Positions 15,262 through 23,821 of a stretch of 42,294 bases of DNA are shown one piece after another. This stretch comes from Alphaproteobacteria bacterium (GTDB lineage: Bacteria > Pseudomonadota > Alphaproteobacteria > Micavibrionales > Micavibrionaceae). The notes under the pieces are model-generated. The model did not search any database, had not been told where the DNA came from, and saw nothing but the letters and a program-made list of their open reading frames with translations. Made by a program: the position numbers and the translations under genes. Location: positions 1 to 42,294 of the forward strand of contig JABSQP010000018.1 of NCBI GenBank assembly GCA_013215815.1, given 5' to 3'. Position 1 is the stretch's first letter; the number at the start of each line of letters is the position of its first letter.

Positions 15262-17920
15262 CCGAAGCGGCATCAGACTTTCCCTGACGGATTGCCTCCT
15301 GAGCTGCGGCTAGGCGTGCAATTGGCACACGGTACGGAGAACAAGATACGTAATCCAATCCTACCTCTTCACAAAATGCGATAGATGATGGATCGCCTCC
15401 GTGCTCACCACAGATACCGAGCTTAATGTCAGAGCGTGTCTCACGTCCCTTCTCACAAGCACCGCGGATCAACTGACCGACACCTTCTTTATCAAGCGTC
15501 TGGAATGGATCTTTTTCGAAAATACCCTGTCCGACATAGTCAGGAAGGAATTTCGCCGCGTCATCACGGCTAAGGCCCAGTGTTGTTTGCGTCAGATCAT
15601 TTGTACCAAAGCTGAAAAACTCTGCTTCTGTTGCTACATCGCCAGCCATAAGGGCAGCACGTGGCAATTCGATCATTGTTCCAATCATGTAATCAACTGT
15701 TTTACCTTTTTCAGCAAATACAGCCTCTGCTTGTTCGATAACAACTTTCTTTAAGATCTCAAGCTCTGCCTTCGTGGCAATCAATGGGATCATAACCTCT
15801 GGAATAGCGCTTGTCTCAACGGCCGCTTCAAAAATAGCGCGTGCCTGCATCGCGTAGATCTCTGGGTATGTGATACCAAGACGACAGCCACGGTGACCAA
15901 GCATTGGGTTTGCCTCATGAAGCTCTGCCTGACGGCGTGCAACAAAATCTGCTTCTAAATCAGCTTGCTTTGTGAACAGCTCAACATCCTCTTGTGAATG
16001 CGGTAAGAACTCATGCAGTGGCGGATCAAGAAGACGAATTGTAATTGGACGCTCGCCCATAATTTTGAACAGCTCCGTAAAGTCTGTGCGCTGCGCTGGC
16101 AATAGCTTCGCCAAAGCCTCTTCACGCCCTGCTTTCTCTGTCGCAAAGATCATCTCACGCACATGCTGAATACGATCAGGATCAAAGAACATGTGCTCTG
16201 TACGACACAAGCCAATACCTTCCGCGCCAAAGTCAACCGCTGTTTGGGCGTCCAGCGGTGTCTCAGCGTTTGTGCGCACTTTCATGCGACGTGCTTTATC
16301 AGCCCAGCCCATGACAACTTCGAAATCACCGGATAGCTCTGGTTGAATTGTATCAACTGCGCCAAGCATCACTTCACCCGTTGAACCATCGATTGTGACA
16401 AGATCACCTTCACCAATAGCATGAGAACCGACGCTCATCGTCTTACTTGCATAATCAATCGCAATCGCTCCAGCGCCTGCCACACAAGCACGGCCCATAC
16501 CCCGCGCAACAACAGCGGCGTGTGATGTCATACCGCCGCGTGTCGTCAAAATACCGTTCGCTGCGTGCATGCCGTGAATATCTTCAGGAGATGTCTCCGT
16601 ACGGCAAAGAATAACCTGCTCACCATTATTGGCACGCTCTTCCGCATCATCCGCAGAAAACACAACAATTCCTGATGCCGCGCCCGGAGAAGCAGGCAGA
16701 CCTTTCGCTATAATTGTTTTATGCGCCGCAGGGTCAAGTGTTGGGTGTAGAAGCTGATCCAGCGCTTGTGGTTCAAGACGAAGAAGTGCTTCTTCTTCGT
16801 TGATCACGCTTTCTTTCACCATATCAACAGCGATCTTGAGCGCCGCCGCTGCCGTGCGTTTACCGCTACGTGTTTGCAGCATGTACAAATTGCCTTGCTG
16901 CACCGTGAACTCAATATCCTGCATATCACGATAATGGTTCTCCAGCGTTGCACGAACGCCATCAAGCTGCTTGAAAACTTCCGGCATAACTTCTTCCATT
17001 GATGGAAGATCACTGCCCTCTTTTTCACGGCCTTTAATTGTCAGTGATTGCGGCGTACGAATGCCCGCCACAACATCTTCACCTTGCGCATTGACAAGGT
17101 ATTCGCCGTAGAAGTAATGCTCGCCCGTTGATGGATCACGTGTAAAGGCAACACCTGTCGCACAATCATCACCCATGTTACCAAAGACCATCGATTGAAC
17201 ATTCACGGCTGTCCCCCAATCAGATGGAATATCGTGAATGTTTCTGTAAGTAATCGCACGCGGCACCATCCAAGAGCTAAAGACTGCGCCAATTGCACCC
17301 CATAGCTGCTCATGAGGATCTTCCGGGAAAGGACGATCCAGCTCACGCTGAACAAGTTCTTTATATTTCGTAACAACTTCTTTCCAGCCTTCCGCTGTCA
17401 CATCTGTATCTTCTGTGACATCGACATCGCGTTTATGCTGTTCAAGAATATCTTCAAAATCATGATGCTCTAAGCCCATCACAACATCGCCGTACATTTG
17501 GATAAAGCGGCGGTATGAATCCCAAGCAAAACGCTCATCGCCAGCTTTCTTTGCCAAGCCTTCAACGGTTGTATCATTCAAGCCAAGGTTTAGAACGGTA
17601 TCCATCATCCCTGGCATCGATACACGCGCACCAGAACGCACAGAAACAAGAAGCGGGTTGTCCGCATCACCAAAGCCCATACCCATTTGCGCTTCAATAG
17701 CTTTTAAAGCCTCTTCTACTTGCGCCTTAAGCTCTTCTGGGTAGTTCTTTTCATTCTCATAAAAGGCTGTACAGACCTCTGTTGTGATTGTAAATCCTGG
17801 CGGGACGGGAAGGCCAATTGCGCTCATTTCCGCCAAATTCGCGCCTTTCCCCCCCAAAAGATTACGCATATCCGCTTTACCGTCAGTTTCTTTACCGAAG
17901 CTGTACACCCATTTAGTCAT
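15245..17920 (-). CDS. ppdK: Pyruvate, phosphate dikinase
   Basis: This 891-residue cytoplasmic enzyme interconverts pyruvate + ATP + Pi and PEP + AMP + PPi. The N-terminal ATP-grasp domain starts YSFGKETDGKADMRNLLGGK and contains VSVRSGARVSMPGMMDTVLN; the central phosphohistidine domain has TRGGMTSHAAVVARGMGRAC with the catalytic His; the C-terminal PEP/pyruvate TIM barrel has GLCRTEHMFF, RLLDPPLHEFLPH and the late LGICGEHGGDP with the catalytic Cys. Length and order match bacterial PPDK (about 880). In alphaproteobacteria it supports gluconeogenesis or PPi-linked glycolysis. It is monocistronic, with an intergenic region of 157 bases on its 5' side; PPDK regulatory-protein genes are not in view. 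Confidence 0.98.
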   Translation of the reverse strand: MTKWVYSFGKETDGKADMRNLLGGKGANLAEMSAIGLPVPPGFTITTEVCTAFYENEKNYPEELKAQVEEALKAIEAQMGMGFGDADNPLLVSVRSGARVSMPGMMDTVLNLGLNDTTVEGLAKKAGDERFAWDSYRRFIQMYGDVVMGLEHHDFEDILEQHKRDVDVTEDTDVTAEGWKEVVTKYKELVQRELDRPFPEDPHEQLWGAIGAVFSSWMVPRAITYRNIHDIPSDWGTAVNVQSMVFGNMGDDCATGVAFTRDPSTGEHYFYGEYLVNAQGEDVVAGIRTPQSLTIKGREKEGSDLPSMEEVMPEVFKQLDGVRATLENHYRDMQDIEFTVQQGNLYMLQTRSGKRTAAAALKIAVDMVKESVINEEEALLRLEPQALDQLLHPTLDPAAHKTIIAKGLPASPGAASGIVVFSADDAEERANNGEQVILCRTETSPEDIHGMHAANGILTTRGGMTSHAAVVARGMGRACVAGAGAIAIDYASKTMSVGSHAIGEGDLVTIDGSTGEVMLGAVDTIQPELSGDFEVVMGWADKARRMKVRTNAETPLDAQTAVDFGAEGIGLCRTEHMFFDPDRIQHVREMIFATEKAGREEALAKLLPAQRTDFTELFKIMGERPITIRLLDPPLHEFLPHSQEDVELFTKQADLEADFVARRQAELHEANPMLGHRGCRLGITYPEIYAMQARAIFEAAVETSAIPEVMIPLIATKAELEILKKVVIEQAEAVFAEKGKTVDYMIGTMIELPRAALMAGDVATEAEFFSFGTNDLTQTTLGLSRDDAAKFLPDYVGQGIFEKDPFQTLDKEGVGQLIRGACEKGRETRSDIKLGICGEHGGDPSSIAFCEEVGLDYVSCSPYRVPIARLAAAQEAIRQGKSDAASVKKAA

Positions 17921-18023
17921 ATCAGAAGCCCTCTGTTGCTTGATGAATCGTGAATACCCATGAATTTAAAGATTTTTGGCCGGAAATCCAGCGTTAAAGC
18001 CCTCTAAAAACATACAAAAATAT

Positions 18024-18052
18024 TTGACATAAGATTAAAAATGGTGTTTATA
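18024..18052 (+). promoter_or_regulatory. Putative sigma70-like promoter
   Basis: TTGACA (18024-18029) and TTTATA (18047-18052) are 17 bases apart, 25 bases upstream of the ATG at 18078. A consensus -35 and correct spacing support it. Confidence 0.55.
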
Positions 18053-18077
18053 GGGCAAAAATAAACAAGGTTTTATT

Positions 18078-18845
18078 ATGAGTACTAATGAGAAAAGATT
18101 AACGCTTAGTTTTCCTGATAGTTCTGCAGAACCATTGAGGGAAATTGAAATTCAAGACGCCCCACCTTCCTACGGTGCCTTTACTGGCCCAGAAGGACAT
18201 CGTGCGAGAAGAGTCGTTAGGGAAGAAAGTTTAGAAGTAACAAACCTAAATGATCCCTATGCGGCATTTGAGCGTATTCGTGGAAAAGCGAGACAAGTTT
18301 TGCCTCAACCTGACCTAGAATCCCACAACGTTGCAGTACAAAAATCTGGCGAAGACGGAAGATCACCTGAATACATACTAGCGCTTGCTGTCAGACTTCC
18401 AAAAGACCTAACACAAGAAGAAGCTGATGCTGTATATGATGCAATTAGTAATAGTAATGCCGCAAAGATATATGAAGAAATTGCGTCATCCACGGTAATT
18501 CAAGAAATAGCAAAGCCTTCACGATCTAGTACAGAAAATGAGTGGGACATAAACATCGTTGTCAGAAGTTTAATAGACGAAGAAGCTGGCAAATTCATGT
18601 ACAAGCGCTTCCTAGAAAGTAATGAACAAAAATCAGGATTTAACTTATTCGATGCAGCATTAGCTCATAGCTGGGCAGTGCGTCATGATGCTACCGAAAT
18701 GCTGGAAACAATCTTACATGACGTGGATCATGTTGCATGGTCAATTGTCAGCAAAAATCTTCTAAATGCTCGAGCACAAATGGGACTCTCTGGGGAACAA
18801 AGAAGCCTAACGGGGTCTGCCACTCACATGATGAGTATAGGTTAA
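18078..18845 (+). CDS. Conserved-looking protein of unknown function
   Basis: The protein has 255 residues, no signal peptide and no membrane segment. The start is the ATG after AACAAGG, behind a good promoter. I do not recognise a family. The N-terminus is polar and probably disordered (1-60, with a Pro-rich stretch and RARRVVREE); a central mixed region holds LALAVRLPKDLTQEEADAVYD; the C-terminal third is helical (FNLFDAALAHSWAVRHDATE, ILHDVDHVAWSIVSKNLLNAR). It is likely cytoplasmic. Its gene is monocistronic and its stop lies 9 bases from the stop of the convergent GNAT gene. Confidence 0.65.
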   Translation: MSTNEKRLTLSFPDSSAEPLREIEIQDAPPSYGAFTGPEGHRARRVVREESLEVTNLNDPYAAFERIRGKARQVLPQPDLESHNVAVQKSGEDGRSPEYILALAVRLPKDLTQEEADAVYDAISNSNAAKIYEEIASSTVIQEIAKPSRSSTENEWDINIVVRSLIDEEAGKFMYKRFLESNEQKSGFNLFDAALAHSWAVRHDATEMLETILHDVDHVAWSIVSKNLLNARAQMGLSGEQRSLTGSATHMMSIG

Positions 18846-18854
18846 TAAATAAAT

Positions 18855-19343
18855 TTATAAATCTTTCAGCATCATCAGGCACAAATCATCGTCTGGCGCA
18901 TAGCGATGCTCAGCGCTTACCTCTTCACGGTCGTACGTAATACCATTACCATCGGGCATATAGCCTAACTTGATGTAAAGACGTTGCGCGGGACCATAAG
19001 ATTTATTGAGAGGCACAGAAATACCAATCTGTGCCTTTCCTTCTTCTTCAGCCAACTCTTCACATTTATTCACGATTGTTGTCGCGATCCCCTTTTGGCG
19101 CGCGTCAGGTAACACATTAAGATCCTGTATCTCTGGAATATCTAATTTTTTATAAAGTGCGTATTTCGGTGTAAAGTTGAGCATTGCAAAGCCAACGTCC
19201 TGACCTTCTTCCGATGCAATCAAAATAATATATTCGCGTTTTAAACAACTCTCGAAATACCCATCATCATTTTTTCCCATACCTTCATAAAGAGAGTAAA
19301 GAGCGGGTATATCACTTTCAGTTGCTGTGCGAAGTTCTATCAT
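18855..19343 (-). CDS. GNAT-family N-acetyltransferase
   Basis: The protein has 162 residues with a complete GNAT fold: N-terminal IELRTATESDIPALYSLYEG, the beta4 strand DLNVLPDARQKGIATTIV with the acetyl-CoA loop (R/Q-x-x-G-x-A, about 79-91), and the C-terminal NKSYGPAQRLYIKLGYMPDG. It transfers an acetyl group to an amine, but the substrate (small molecule or protein) cannot be told. It is the last gene of the trmN6-DUF2147-S49-GNAT run, 3 bases after the S49 stop. Confidence 0.87.
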   Translation of the reverse strand: MIELRTATESDIPALYSLYEGMGKNDDGYFESCLKREYIILIASEEGQDVGFAMLNFTPKYALYKKLDIPEIQDLNVLPDARQKGIATTIVNKCEELAEEEGKAQIGISVPLNKSYGPAQRLYIKLGYMPDGNGITYDREEVSAEHRYAPDDDLCLMMLKDL

Positions 19344-19346
19344 TCT

Positions 19347-20222
19347 TTACAACCCATAACGTGACCAATAACTTTTTGTCTCCAGCGCATCGAGCGCTTC
19401 AATAACCATTTCACCATTTAGCTTCGCATCACCTTCTGCAAAAGGAAGCATGGAGCCAAACCATTTTTTCTCTGGCGCAAAATCGAGGAACTTTACATCA
19501 TCGCCAAATTCTTCCTGCATCACCGCCTGCATCATACCGATGCCATCAATCAAGCCTTTTTCTTCTGCGTCAGAGCCTGTCCAAAACGCCCCTTCCATCA
19601 AGGCATTATCGCTGCCGTTTAAACGATCACCGCGGCGCTCTTTTACCCACTCTTTAAAATCATCATGAATAGCTGATTGAAGCTTTTTAAGGCGCGTTAC
19701 ATCTTTGGCTTGCTCTGGCAGAAAACTATCCAGGAAAGATTTGTCTTTACCGGATGTGTGAACACGGCGGTTAATATCGTAGCGTTTGATAAAATCTTCA
19801 AAACCAAAACTAGCCGAAATAACACCAATGGATCCAACAATTGAAGAATTTTGGGCGTAAATCTGATCACCGCAGCACGCAAGCCAATAACCGCCCGACG
19901 CAGCCACATCCTCTACAAAAGCAAAAACAGGAATGTCTTTTTCTTCTGATAATTTACGAATTTGAGACGACAGTAAAGAACACTGCACCGGAGCACCGCC
20001 TGGAGAATTAATCACAAGAGCGACAGCTTTTACATCTGGCACATCAAATGCTTTATCAATCAGCTTATTAAACTTCTGGTAGTTAATACCCGCCTTACGC
20101 ATCTGTGAGCTATCAGCAATGACACCCGCCATACGCACAACCGACACCATCGGTTTCATCGTAAACATGCCGCCAACATATGGCAGCTCTGAACAGAACT
20201 TTTTAATTTTGATCATACACAT
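19347..20222 (-). CDS. S49-family serine peptidase (SppA-like)
   Basis: The protein has 291 residues and one S49 domain. The catalytic serine is Ser109 in VAASGGYWLAC, and a lysine 52 residues later (Lys161 in TSGKDKS) matches the Ser-Lys spacing of the short bacterial SppA. An oxyanion-type INSPGGAP loop (71-78) and IVGSIGVIS (128-136) are present. Family members digest signal-peptide remnants in the membrane. Unlike classical SppA, no clear N-terminal transmembrane anchor is visible (the hydrophobic start is short), so this one may be cytoplasmic or peripherally membrane-bound. It follows the DUF2147 gene by three bases and is co-transcribed with trmN6. Confidence 0.88.
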   Translation of the reverse strand: MCMIKIKKFCSELPYVGGMFTMKPMVSVVRMAGVIADSSQMRKAGINYQKFNKLIDKAFDVPDVKAVALVINSPGGAPVQCSLLSSQIRKLSEEKDIPVFAFVEDVAASGGYWLACCGDQIYAQNSSIVGSIGVISASFGFEDFIKRYDINRRVHTSGKDKSFLDSFLPEQAKDVTRLKKLQSAIHDDFKEWVKERRGDRLNGSDNALMEGAFWTGSDAEEKGLIDGIGMMQAVMQEEFGDDVKFLDFAPEKKWFGSMLPFAEGDAKLNGEMVIEALDALETKSYWSRYGL

Positions 20223-20225
20223 TTC

Positions 20226-20786
20226 TTATTCATTAAAAGTAATATCTGGATCGCCACCAGAAGGAATAATATTAATCGCATCAAACACTGTTTCACTATT
20301 ATCTTCATATGTGATTGCGATTGGTTCGGCCGGCGTGCATGGCGGATAATCTTTCTGCACAACACGCTTCCATAACTGACTATCGCCGACCATAGACACG
20401 CCTTTATAGCTATGCATTTGAACTTCATCGCTACTAAAGTAAGAAGCTTTTACGCTTGTCGTGCCGCCTGTGTCGGTTCTGTAAATTTCGCCGCCTTTGT
20501 ATATGTTCACATGACCATCCGTGGCCAAACCATCTACAATCCGAAGACCACATAAAGGACGACCACGAAGTTCTTCTTCTTTATTATTTACATCATGCTT
20601 CACGGCAGTATCTGCGACCCAAGCAATCGTACCGCACATTCCTGTTTCACACCCACTAAGCTGCACAACATATTGTTGCGACGGATGCATCCAATATCCC
20701 TGATGCTTGAAAACATAATCCTGCGTGATGTCTTTTTCGGATACTGCCAAAACGCCCATCAAAAATAGAGTGAATGAATTTATCAT
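20226..20786 (-). CDS. DUF2147-domain protein
   Basis: The protein has 186 residues. The DUF2147 pattern is clear: GYWMHPSQQYVVQLSGCETGMCGTIAWV, with the family CxxxxCG pair, then ELRGRPLCGLRIV and GGEIYRTDTGGT, ending with GDSQLWKRV. DUF2147 proteins are usually exported beta-rich proteins of unknown role. The N-terminal hydrophobic stretch (FTLFLMGVLAVS) could be a short signal peptide but lacks a basic n-region, so export is uncertain. The start overlaps the trmN6 stop by 4 bases (ATGA). The tail after about residue 140 (KDYPPCTPAEPIAITYEDNS) extends beyond the usual domain. Confidence 0.82.
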   Translation of the reverse strand: MINSFTLFLMGVLAVSEKDITQDYVFKHQGYWMHPSQQYVVQLSGCETGMCGTIAWVADTAVKHDVNNKEEELRGRPLCGLRIVDGLATDGHVNIYKGGEIYRTDTGGTTSVKASYFSSDEVQMHSYKGVSMVGDSQLWKRVVQKDYPPCTPAEPIAITYEDNSETVFDAINIIPSGGDPDITFNE

Positions 20787-21508
20787 AAGATTAATCCTTT
20801 CGCTTCTCGAAGAATTCCTTCTGCCTCTACAGTATATCCGCCGTCCTCATCATGCAAGACAAGTCCCGAATGAATGCGCACAGGGCTTTTGCGCCCCTTT
20901 ATAGCGCGCACAATCACCCGCTTGGCTGGTGTGCCGTGCTTCGGCCATAAAGGAATAACATCAATTGCGCCAAAGCGCCCTTCCATTGCTTGCAAAATCT
21001 TATCAAGCTTACCCGCTTCATGAACCATAGTAAGGGAACCTTCAGGTCTTAAAAGGCGATAACCGTTTTCTACCCAATCTTTTGTACGTAAATCATCACT
21101 GTGCCCCATCGCCGTGGCCTTCGCTTCACTGGGAGAACGTAAATGTGCACCAGTCTCCAAATAAGGCGGATTACAGATAGCTTGATGATACCCCTTTTCT
21201 TTTTTATAGCCACGTATATCGGAACAAAGAAACTCGGAACGCTCTTGCATGTTGTTCATTTCGGCATTTTCAACCGCAATGGCGACATGATCAGCCTGAA
21301 TATCTATACCGGTAAGAAGAACACCATCGATACGCTTTAAAACACATAGCCCAGCACTTCCCACACCACACCCCATATCCAGCAGCTCTTGCCCCTTTTT
21401 CACGGGACAAGCTGCAGCCAGCATGACGCTATCCATTGATGTACGGAAGCCGTTCTCAGCTTGTTTCAAACGAACCTGTTTATTCAGGACGGTTATTTCT
21501 TGTGTCAT
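20783..21508 (-). CDS. trmN6: tRNA1(Val) (adenine37-N6)-methyltransferase
   Basis: This 241-residue SAM-dependent methyltransferase is of the TrmN6/YfiC type. The SAM loop is LLDMGCGVGSAGL (42-54) and the amino-methyltransferase motif IV is NPPY (113-116), used for adenine N6 methylation. The C-terminal RVIVRAIKGRKSPVRIHSGL is typical of this branch. In the cytoplasm it would methylate A37 of tRNA1(Val). It heads a minus-strand operon of four genes and is divergent from the polyprenyl synthase gene with only 29 bases between the starts, so the promoters must overlap. Related N6-methyltransferases acting on other substrates cannot be excluded. Confidence 0.85.
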   Translation of the reverse strand: MTQEITVLNKQVRLKQAENGFRTSMDSVMLAAACPVKKGQELLDMGCGVGSAGLCVLKRIDGVLLTGIDIQADHVAIAVENAEMNNMQERSEFLCSDIRGYKKEKGYHQAICNPPYLETGAHLRSPSEAKATAMGHSDDLRTKDWVENGYRLLRPEGSLTMVHEAGKLDKILQAMEGRFGAIDVIPLWPKHGTPAKRVIVRAIKGRKSPVRIHSGLVLHDEDGGYTVEAEGILREAKGLIL

Positions 21509-21537
21509 AAGCTTTTTTGCGCTTTAAAGTCTGTTTT

Positions 21538-22548
21538 ATGAGTGTTTTAAAGCCTAAAAATGAAACAAAAACAAGCCCGCTTGATGATCTGCAAGTGGCG
21601 CTTGGCGGTGATATGAACGCAGTCAATGATCTGATTATCAAGCACATGCAATCGGAAGTACCGCTTATCCCTCAGTTAGCAAGCTATCTCATAGCCTCTG
21701 GCGGCAAGCGTATTCGCCCACTTTTGACACTCGCATCGACACAAATTTTTAATGGCGAAATGAGCCGCGCGCACGCTTTAGCAGCCTCAGTTGAGTTTAT
21801 TCATACCGCAACACTGTTGCATGACGATGTTGTTGATAACAGCGAAGAACGTCGCGGTAAGGAGTCCGCGAATGTTGTCTTTGGCAACGAAGCCAGCGTG
21901 CTTGTTGGTGATTTTCTTTTCTCTCGCGCCTTTCAGCTCATGGTCTCTGACGGATCATTAGAAGTTCTACGTATTTTGTCTAATGCATCTGCGATTATTT
22001 CGGAAGGCGAAGTAAAGCAACTTTCAACACAAAATAATCTCGACACAAGCATGGATGATTATTTGAAAGTGATTGAAGGTAAGACAGCATCTCTTTTTGC
22101 CGCTGCGTGTGAAGTAGGTCCAGTCATTGCGGATCAGAATAAAGAAACAATCAAATCCTTACGTGACTACGGCATGGCGCTTGGTATGGCATTCCAAATC
22201 GCCGATGATGTTTTGGATTATGATGCAGATCGACAAAAGCTTGGTAAAACAATCGGGGATGATTTCCGTGAAGGAAAAATGACAGCACCTATTCTCTTTG
22301 CTCTTGAAAAAGCCAATGATGAAGAACGTGCCTTTTGGGAACGCACACTCGGCCAAAAAGATCAAAATGATAGCGATCTCGAAAAAGCCCAAGACCTTAT
22401 TCGTAAACATGACGCTCTTGGCGAAGGCTTAGCACTTGCAGAAGGTTTCGGAGATCAAGCAATCAAAGCATTACGAAGCGTTCCAGACAGTGCTATTAAA
22501 GACATGCTTGTCACGCTTGTACCTTTTTCAATACACCGTGAATATTAA
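21538..22548 (+). CDS. ispB: Polyprenyl (octaprenyl/decaprenyl) diphosphate synthase
   Basis: The protein has 336 residues from the ATG at 21538; the upstream TTG at 21517 would add seven residues without support. It is a trans-isoprenyl diphosphate synthase with both aspartate-rich motifs: DDVVD at 96-100 (first, in LLHDDVVDNSEERRG) and DDVLD at 223-227 (in FQIADDVLDYD). The GGKRIRP motif (55-61) binds IPP. It extends farnesyl-PP or geranylgeranyl-PP to make the ubiquinone side chain. Chain length cannot be read from the sequence. The HMA lipoprotein gene follows after 10 bases, so it may be co-transcribed. Confidence 0.93.
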   Translation: MSVLKPKNETKTSPLDDLQVALGGDMNAVNDLIIKHMQSEVPLIPQLASYLIASGGKRIRPLLTLASTQIFNGEMSRAHALAASVEFIHTATLLHDDVVDNSEERRGKESANVVFGNEASVLVGDFLFSRAFQLMVSDGSLEVLRILSNASAIISEGEVKQLSTQNNLDTSMDDYLKVIEGKTASLFAAACEVGPVIADQNKETIKSLRDYGMALGMAFQIADDVLDYDADRQKLGKTIGDDFREGKMTAPILFALEKANDEERAFWERTLGQKDQNDSDLEKAQDLIRKHDALGEGLALAEGFGDQAIKALRSVPDSAIKDMLVTLVPFSIHREY

Positions 22549-22558
22549 AGGAAACAAA

Positions 22559-22849
22559 ATGTCACGATTAAAAGCTTTCAGTATTCTTTTATCTCTAGCT
22601 CTTGCCGCATGTGCGGGCAGCGCTCCTAACAATAGCGTCGCGCTAAAAATTGACGGTATGACATGTGAGCCTTGCGCTCAAACGCTCGAAAAGAAATTTA
22701 TGAAAGAAGATACAATTGAAGCTGTTTCCGTTGACTGGGAAGAAGGCACAGCGACGCTTATCCAAAAACAAGACCAACGTATAAAAGACACAACGATTGA
22801 GAAAATCGTTGATTGGTCTGGCTACGAACTCGTATCCATTAATCGATAA
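22559..22849 (+). CDS. HMA-domain lipoprotein (metal-binding)
   Basis: This 96-residue ORF begins at an ATG with a good Shine-Dalgarno (AAAGGAA). It has a lipoprotein signal peptide (MSRLKAFSILLSLALAA) with lipobox LAAC (Cys18), then a heavy-metal-associated domain with the GMTCEPC metal loop (Cys36, Cys39) and the domain end VDWSGYELVSINR. HMA domains bind Cu(I), Hg(II) or Zn(II) through the two cysteines; here the domain would be anchored in the envelope rather than acting as a cytoplasmic CopZ. It is a close paralogue of the protein at 23530-23820 (both 96 residues, CxxC at 36-39, shared CAQxLxKxF and WxGYxLVxIxR). It lies 10 bases after ispB and outside the CsoR-type promoter, so it may be under different control. 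Confidence 0.85.
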   Translation: MSRLKAFSILLSLALAACAGSAPNNSVALKIDGMTCEPCAQTLEKKFMKEDTIEAVSVDWEEGTATLIQKQDQRIKDTTIEKIVDWSGYELVSINR

Positions 22850-22855
22850 TTAAAT

Positions 22856-22885
22856 TTGACCGTATACCCCCTTAGGGTATATAAT
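22856..22885 (+). promoter_or_regulatory. Promoter with embedded CsoR-type operator
   Basis: TTGACC (22856-22861) and a perfect TATAAT (22880-22885) are 18 bases apart. Between and partly over them lies a perfect 7-bp inverted repeat, TATACCC-N5-GGGTATA (22863-22881). CsoR-family repressors recognise GC-tract palindromes of this sort (TACCC...GGGTA). The encoded CsoR is three genes downstream, so autoregulation is likely. The predicted transcription start (about 7 bases after TATAAT) coincides with the ATG at 22892. Confidence 0.75.
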
Positions 22886-22891
22886 AACTGT

Positions 22892-23518
22892 ATGAAATCC
22901 ATTCTTACAGCTCTATTAACATGCCTTATTTTTGTATCCGCTGCGGAAGCACGTCCCATTTCCTACCCTGGCGGTTGGACGCTAATGCTCATGAATGATA
23001 AAAGAAGCAACTCTTCGCATATCCATTACTCTCCTTCCATATACACATCGATTGGATGGCGACATGAGTATTTAAGAGATACAAAGACACATGTTGATAC
23101 GCTACAAATGAACAATCTGCTCAAACGGTGGAACAAGACAAATGAACAGGCAAACTTTTATATTAGGTCAGGTGTTGGTGTAGCGCGTGATGACGGCAAA
23201 TATGAACCCGCTGCTTTTACAGGCATAGCCGCCGATTGGGAAACGCGCCGTTACTTCACATCCTATGAAAACCGTTTCTTTTGGGCAGATAATATCGATA
23301 AATTTACAAGACATAAGGCGCGTGTTGGCGTCGCCCCTTATATCGGCGATTACGGAGACCTCCACACCTGGCTCATGTTGGAAACAGAATATCAGCCAGG
23401 CGCAAAAGATGACTTCTCCGTCACACCGCTTGTACGATTTTTTAAAGGCACAACGATGCTGGAAGCTGGATACAATTTTGACGGAGCTCTCGAGCTCAAT
23501 TTTATCAAACGTTTTTAG
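22892..23518 (+). CDS. Predicted outer-membrane beta-barrel-like protein of a metal operon
   Basis: The protein has 208 residues with a signal peptide (MKSILTALLTCLIFVSAAEA, cleaved before RPISY). The mature part is rich in aromatic, alternating beta-type segments (SIYTSIGWRHEYLR, ANFYIRSGVGVAR, WLMLETEYQPGAK, MLEAGYNFDGALELNFI) and ends in Phe (FIKRF), the pattern of outer-membrane barrels. I do not recognise a named family. The ATG at 22892 is six bases after the -10 box and has no Shine-Dalgarno, suggesting a leaderless message; the longer in-frame start at 22856 would lie in the -35 box. It is the first gene under the CsoR-type operator, followed by an HMA protein and CsoR, so it probably handles metal (likely copper) at the outer membrane. 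Confidence 0.75.
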   Translation: MKSILTALLTCLIFVSAAEARPISYPGGWTLMLMNDKRSNSSHIHYSPSIYTSIGWRHEYLRDTKTHVDTLQMNNLLKRWNKTNEQANFYIRSGVGVARDDGKYEPAAFTGIAADWETRRYFTSYENRFFWADNIDKFTRHKARVGVAPYIGDYGDLHTWLMLETEYQPGAKDDFSVTPLVRFFKGTTMLEAGYNFDGALELNFIKRF

Positions 23519-23529
23519 GGAGAAAAAAT

Positions 23530-23820
23530 ATGACACCATTACGATTACTCGCATTTATCGCCCTACTCCTATCACCTAGCGTATCTTTCGCCGAAGAGAA
23601 ATATGATATCATCATAAAAGCAGACGGTATGGTTTGCGATTTTTGCGCCCAATCGCTTAATAAAGTTTTTTCGAAAAAGGCAAGCGTAGAAAGCATTAAT
23701 GTTGATCTCGATACATCTTCTGTAGGCGTGCACCTCAAGGACGGACAAAATTTAACAGATGACGAAATAAAAGAGCTCATTGAATGGGGCGGGTATGATC
23801 TCGTTGCGATTGAGAGATAA
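23530..23820 (+). CDS. Periplasmic HMA-domain metal-binding protein (MerP-like)
   Basis: This 96-residue protein has a cleavable signal peptide (MTPLRLLAFIALLLSPSVSFA, mature start EEKYD) and one HMA domain with the metal loop GMVCDFC (Cys36, Cys39). Location and size resemble MerP, but the fold end WGGYDLVAIER pairs it with the lipoprotein at 22559-22849, its paralogue. A clear Shine-Dalgarno (GGGAGA) precedes the ATG. It is 11 bases after the outer-membrane-like gene and one base before csoR, so it is in the CsoR-controlled operon. It would bind a thiophilic metal, probably Cu(I), in the periplasm. No merT-like or P-type ATPase gene is in the cluster. Confidence 0.85.
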   Translation: MTPLRLLAFIALLLSPSVSFAEEKYDIIIKADGMVCDFCAQSLNKVFSKKASVESINVDLDTSSVGVHLKDGQNLTDDEIKELIEWGGYDLVAIER

Positions 23821-23821
23821 A

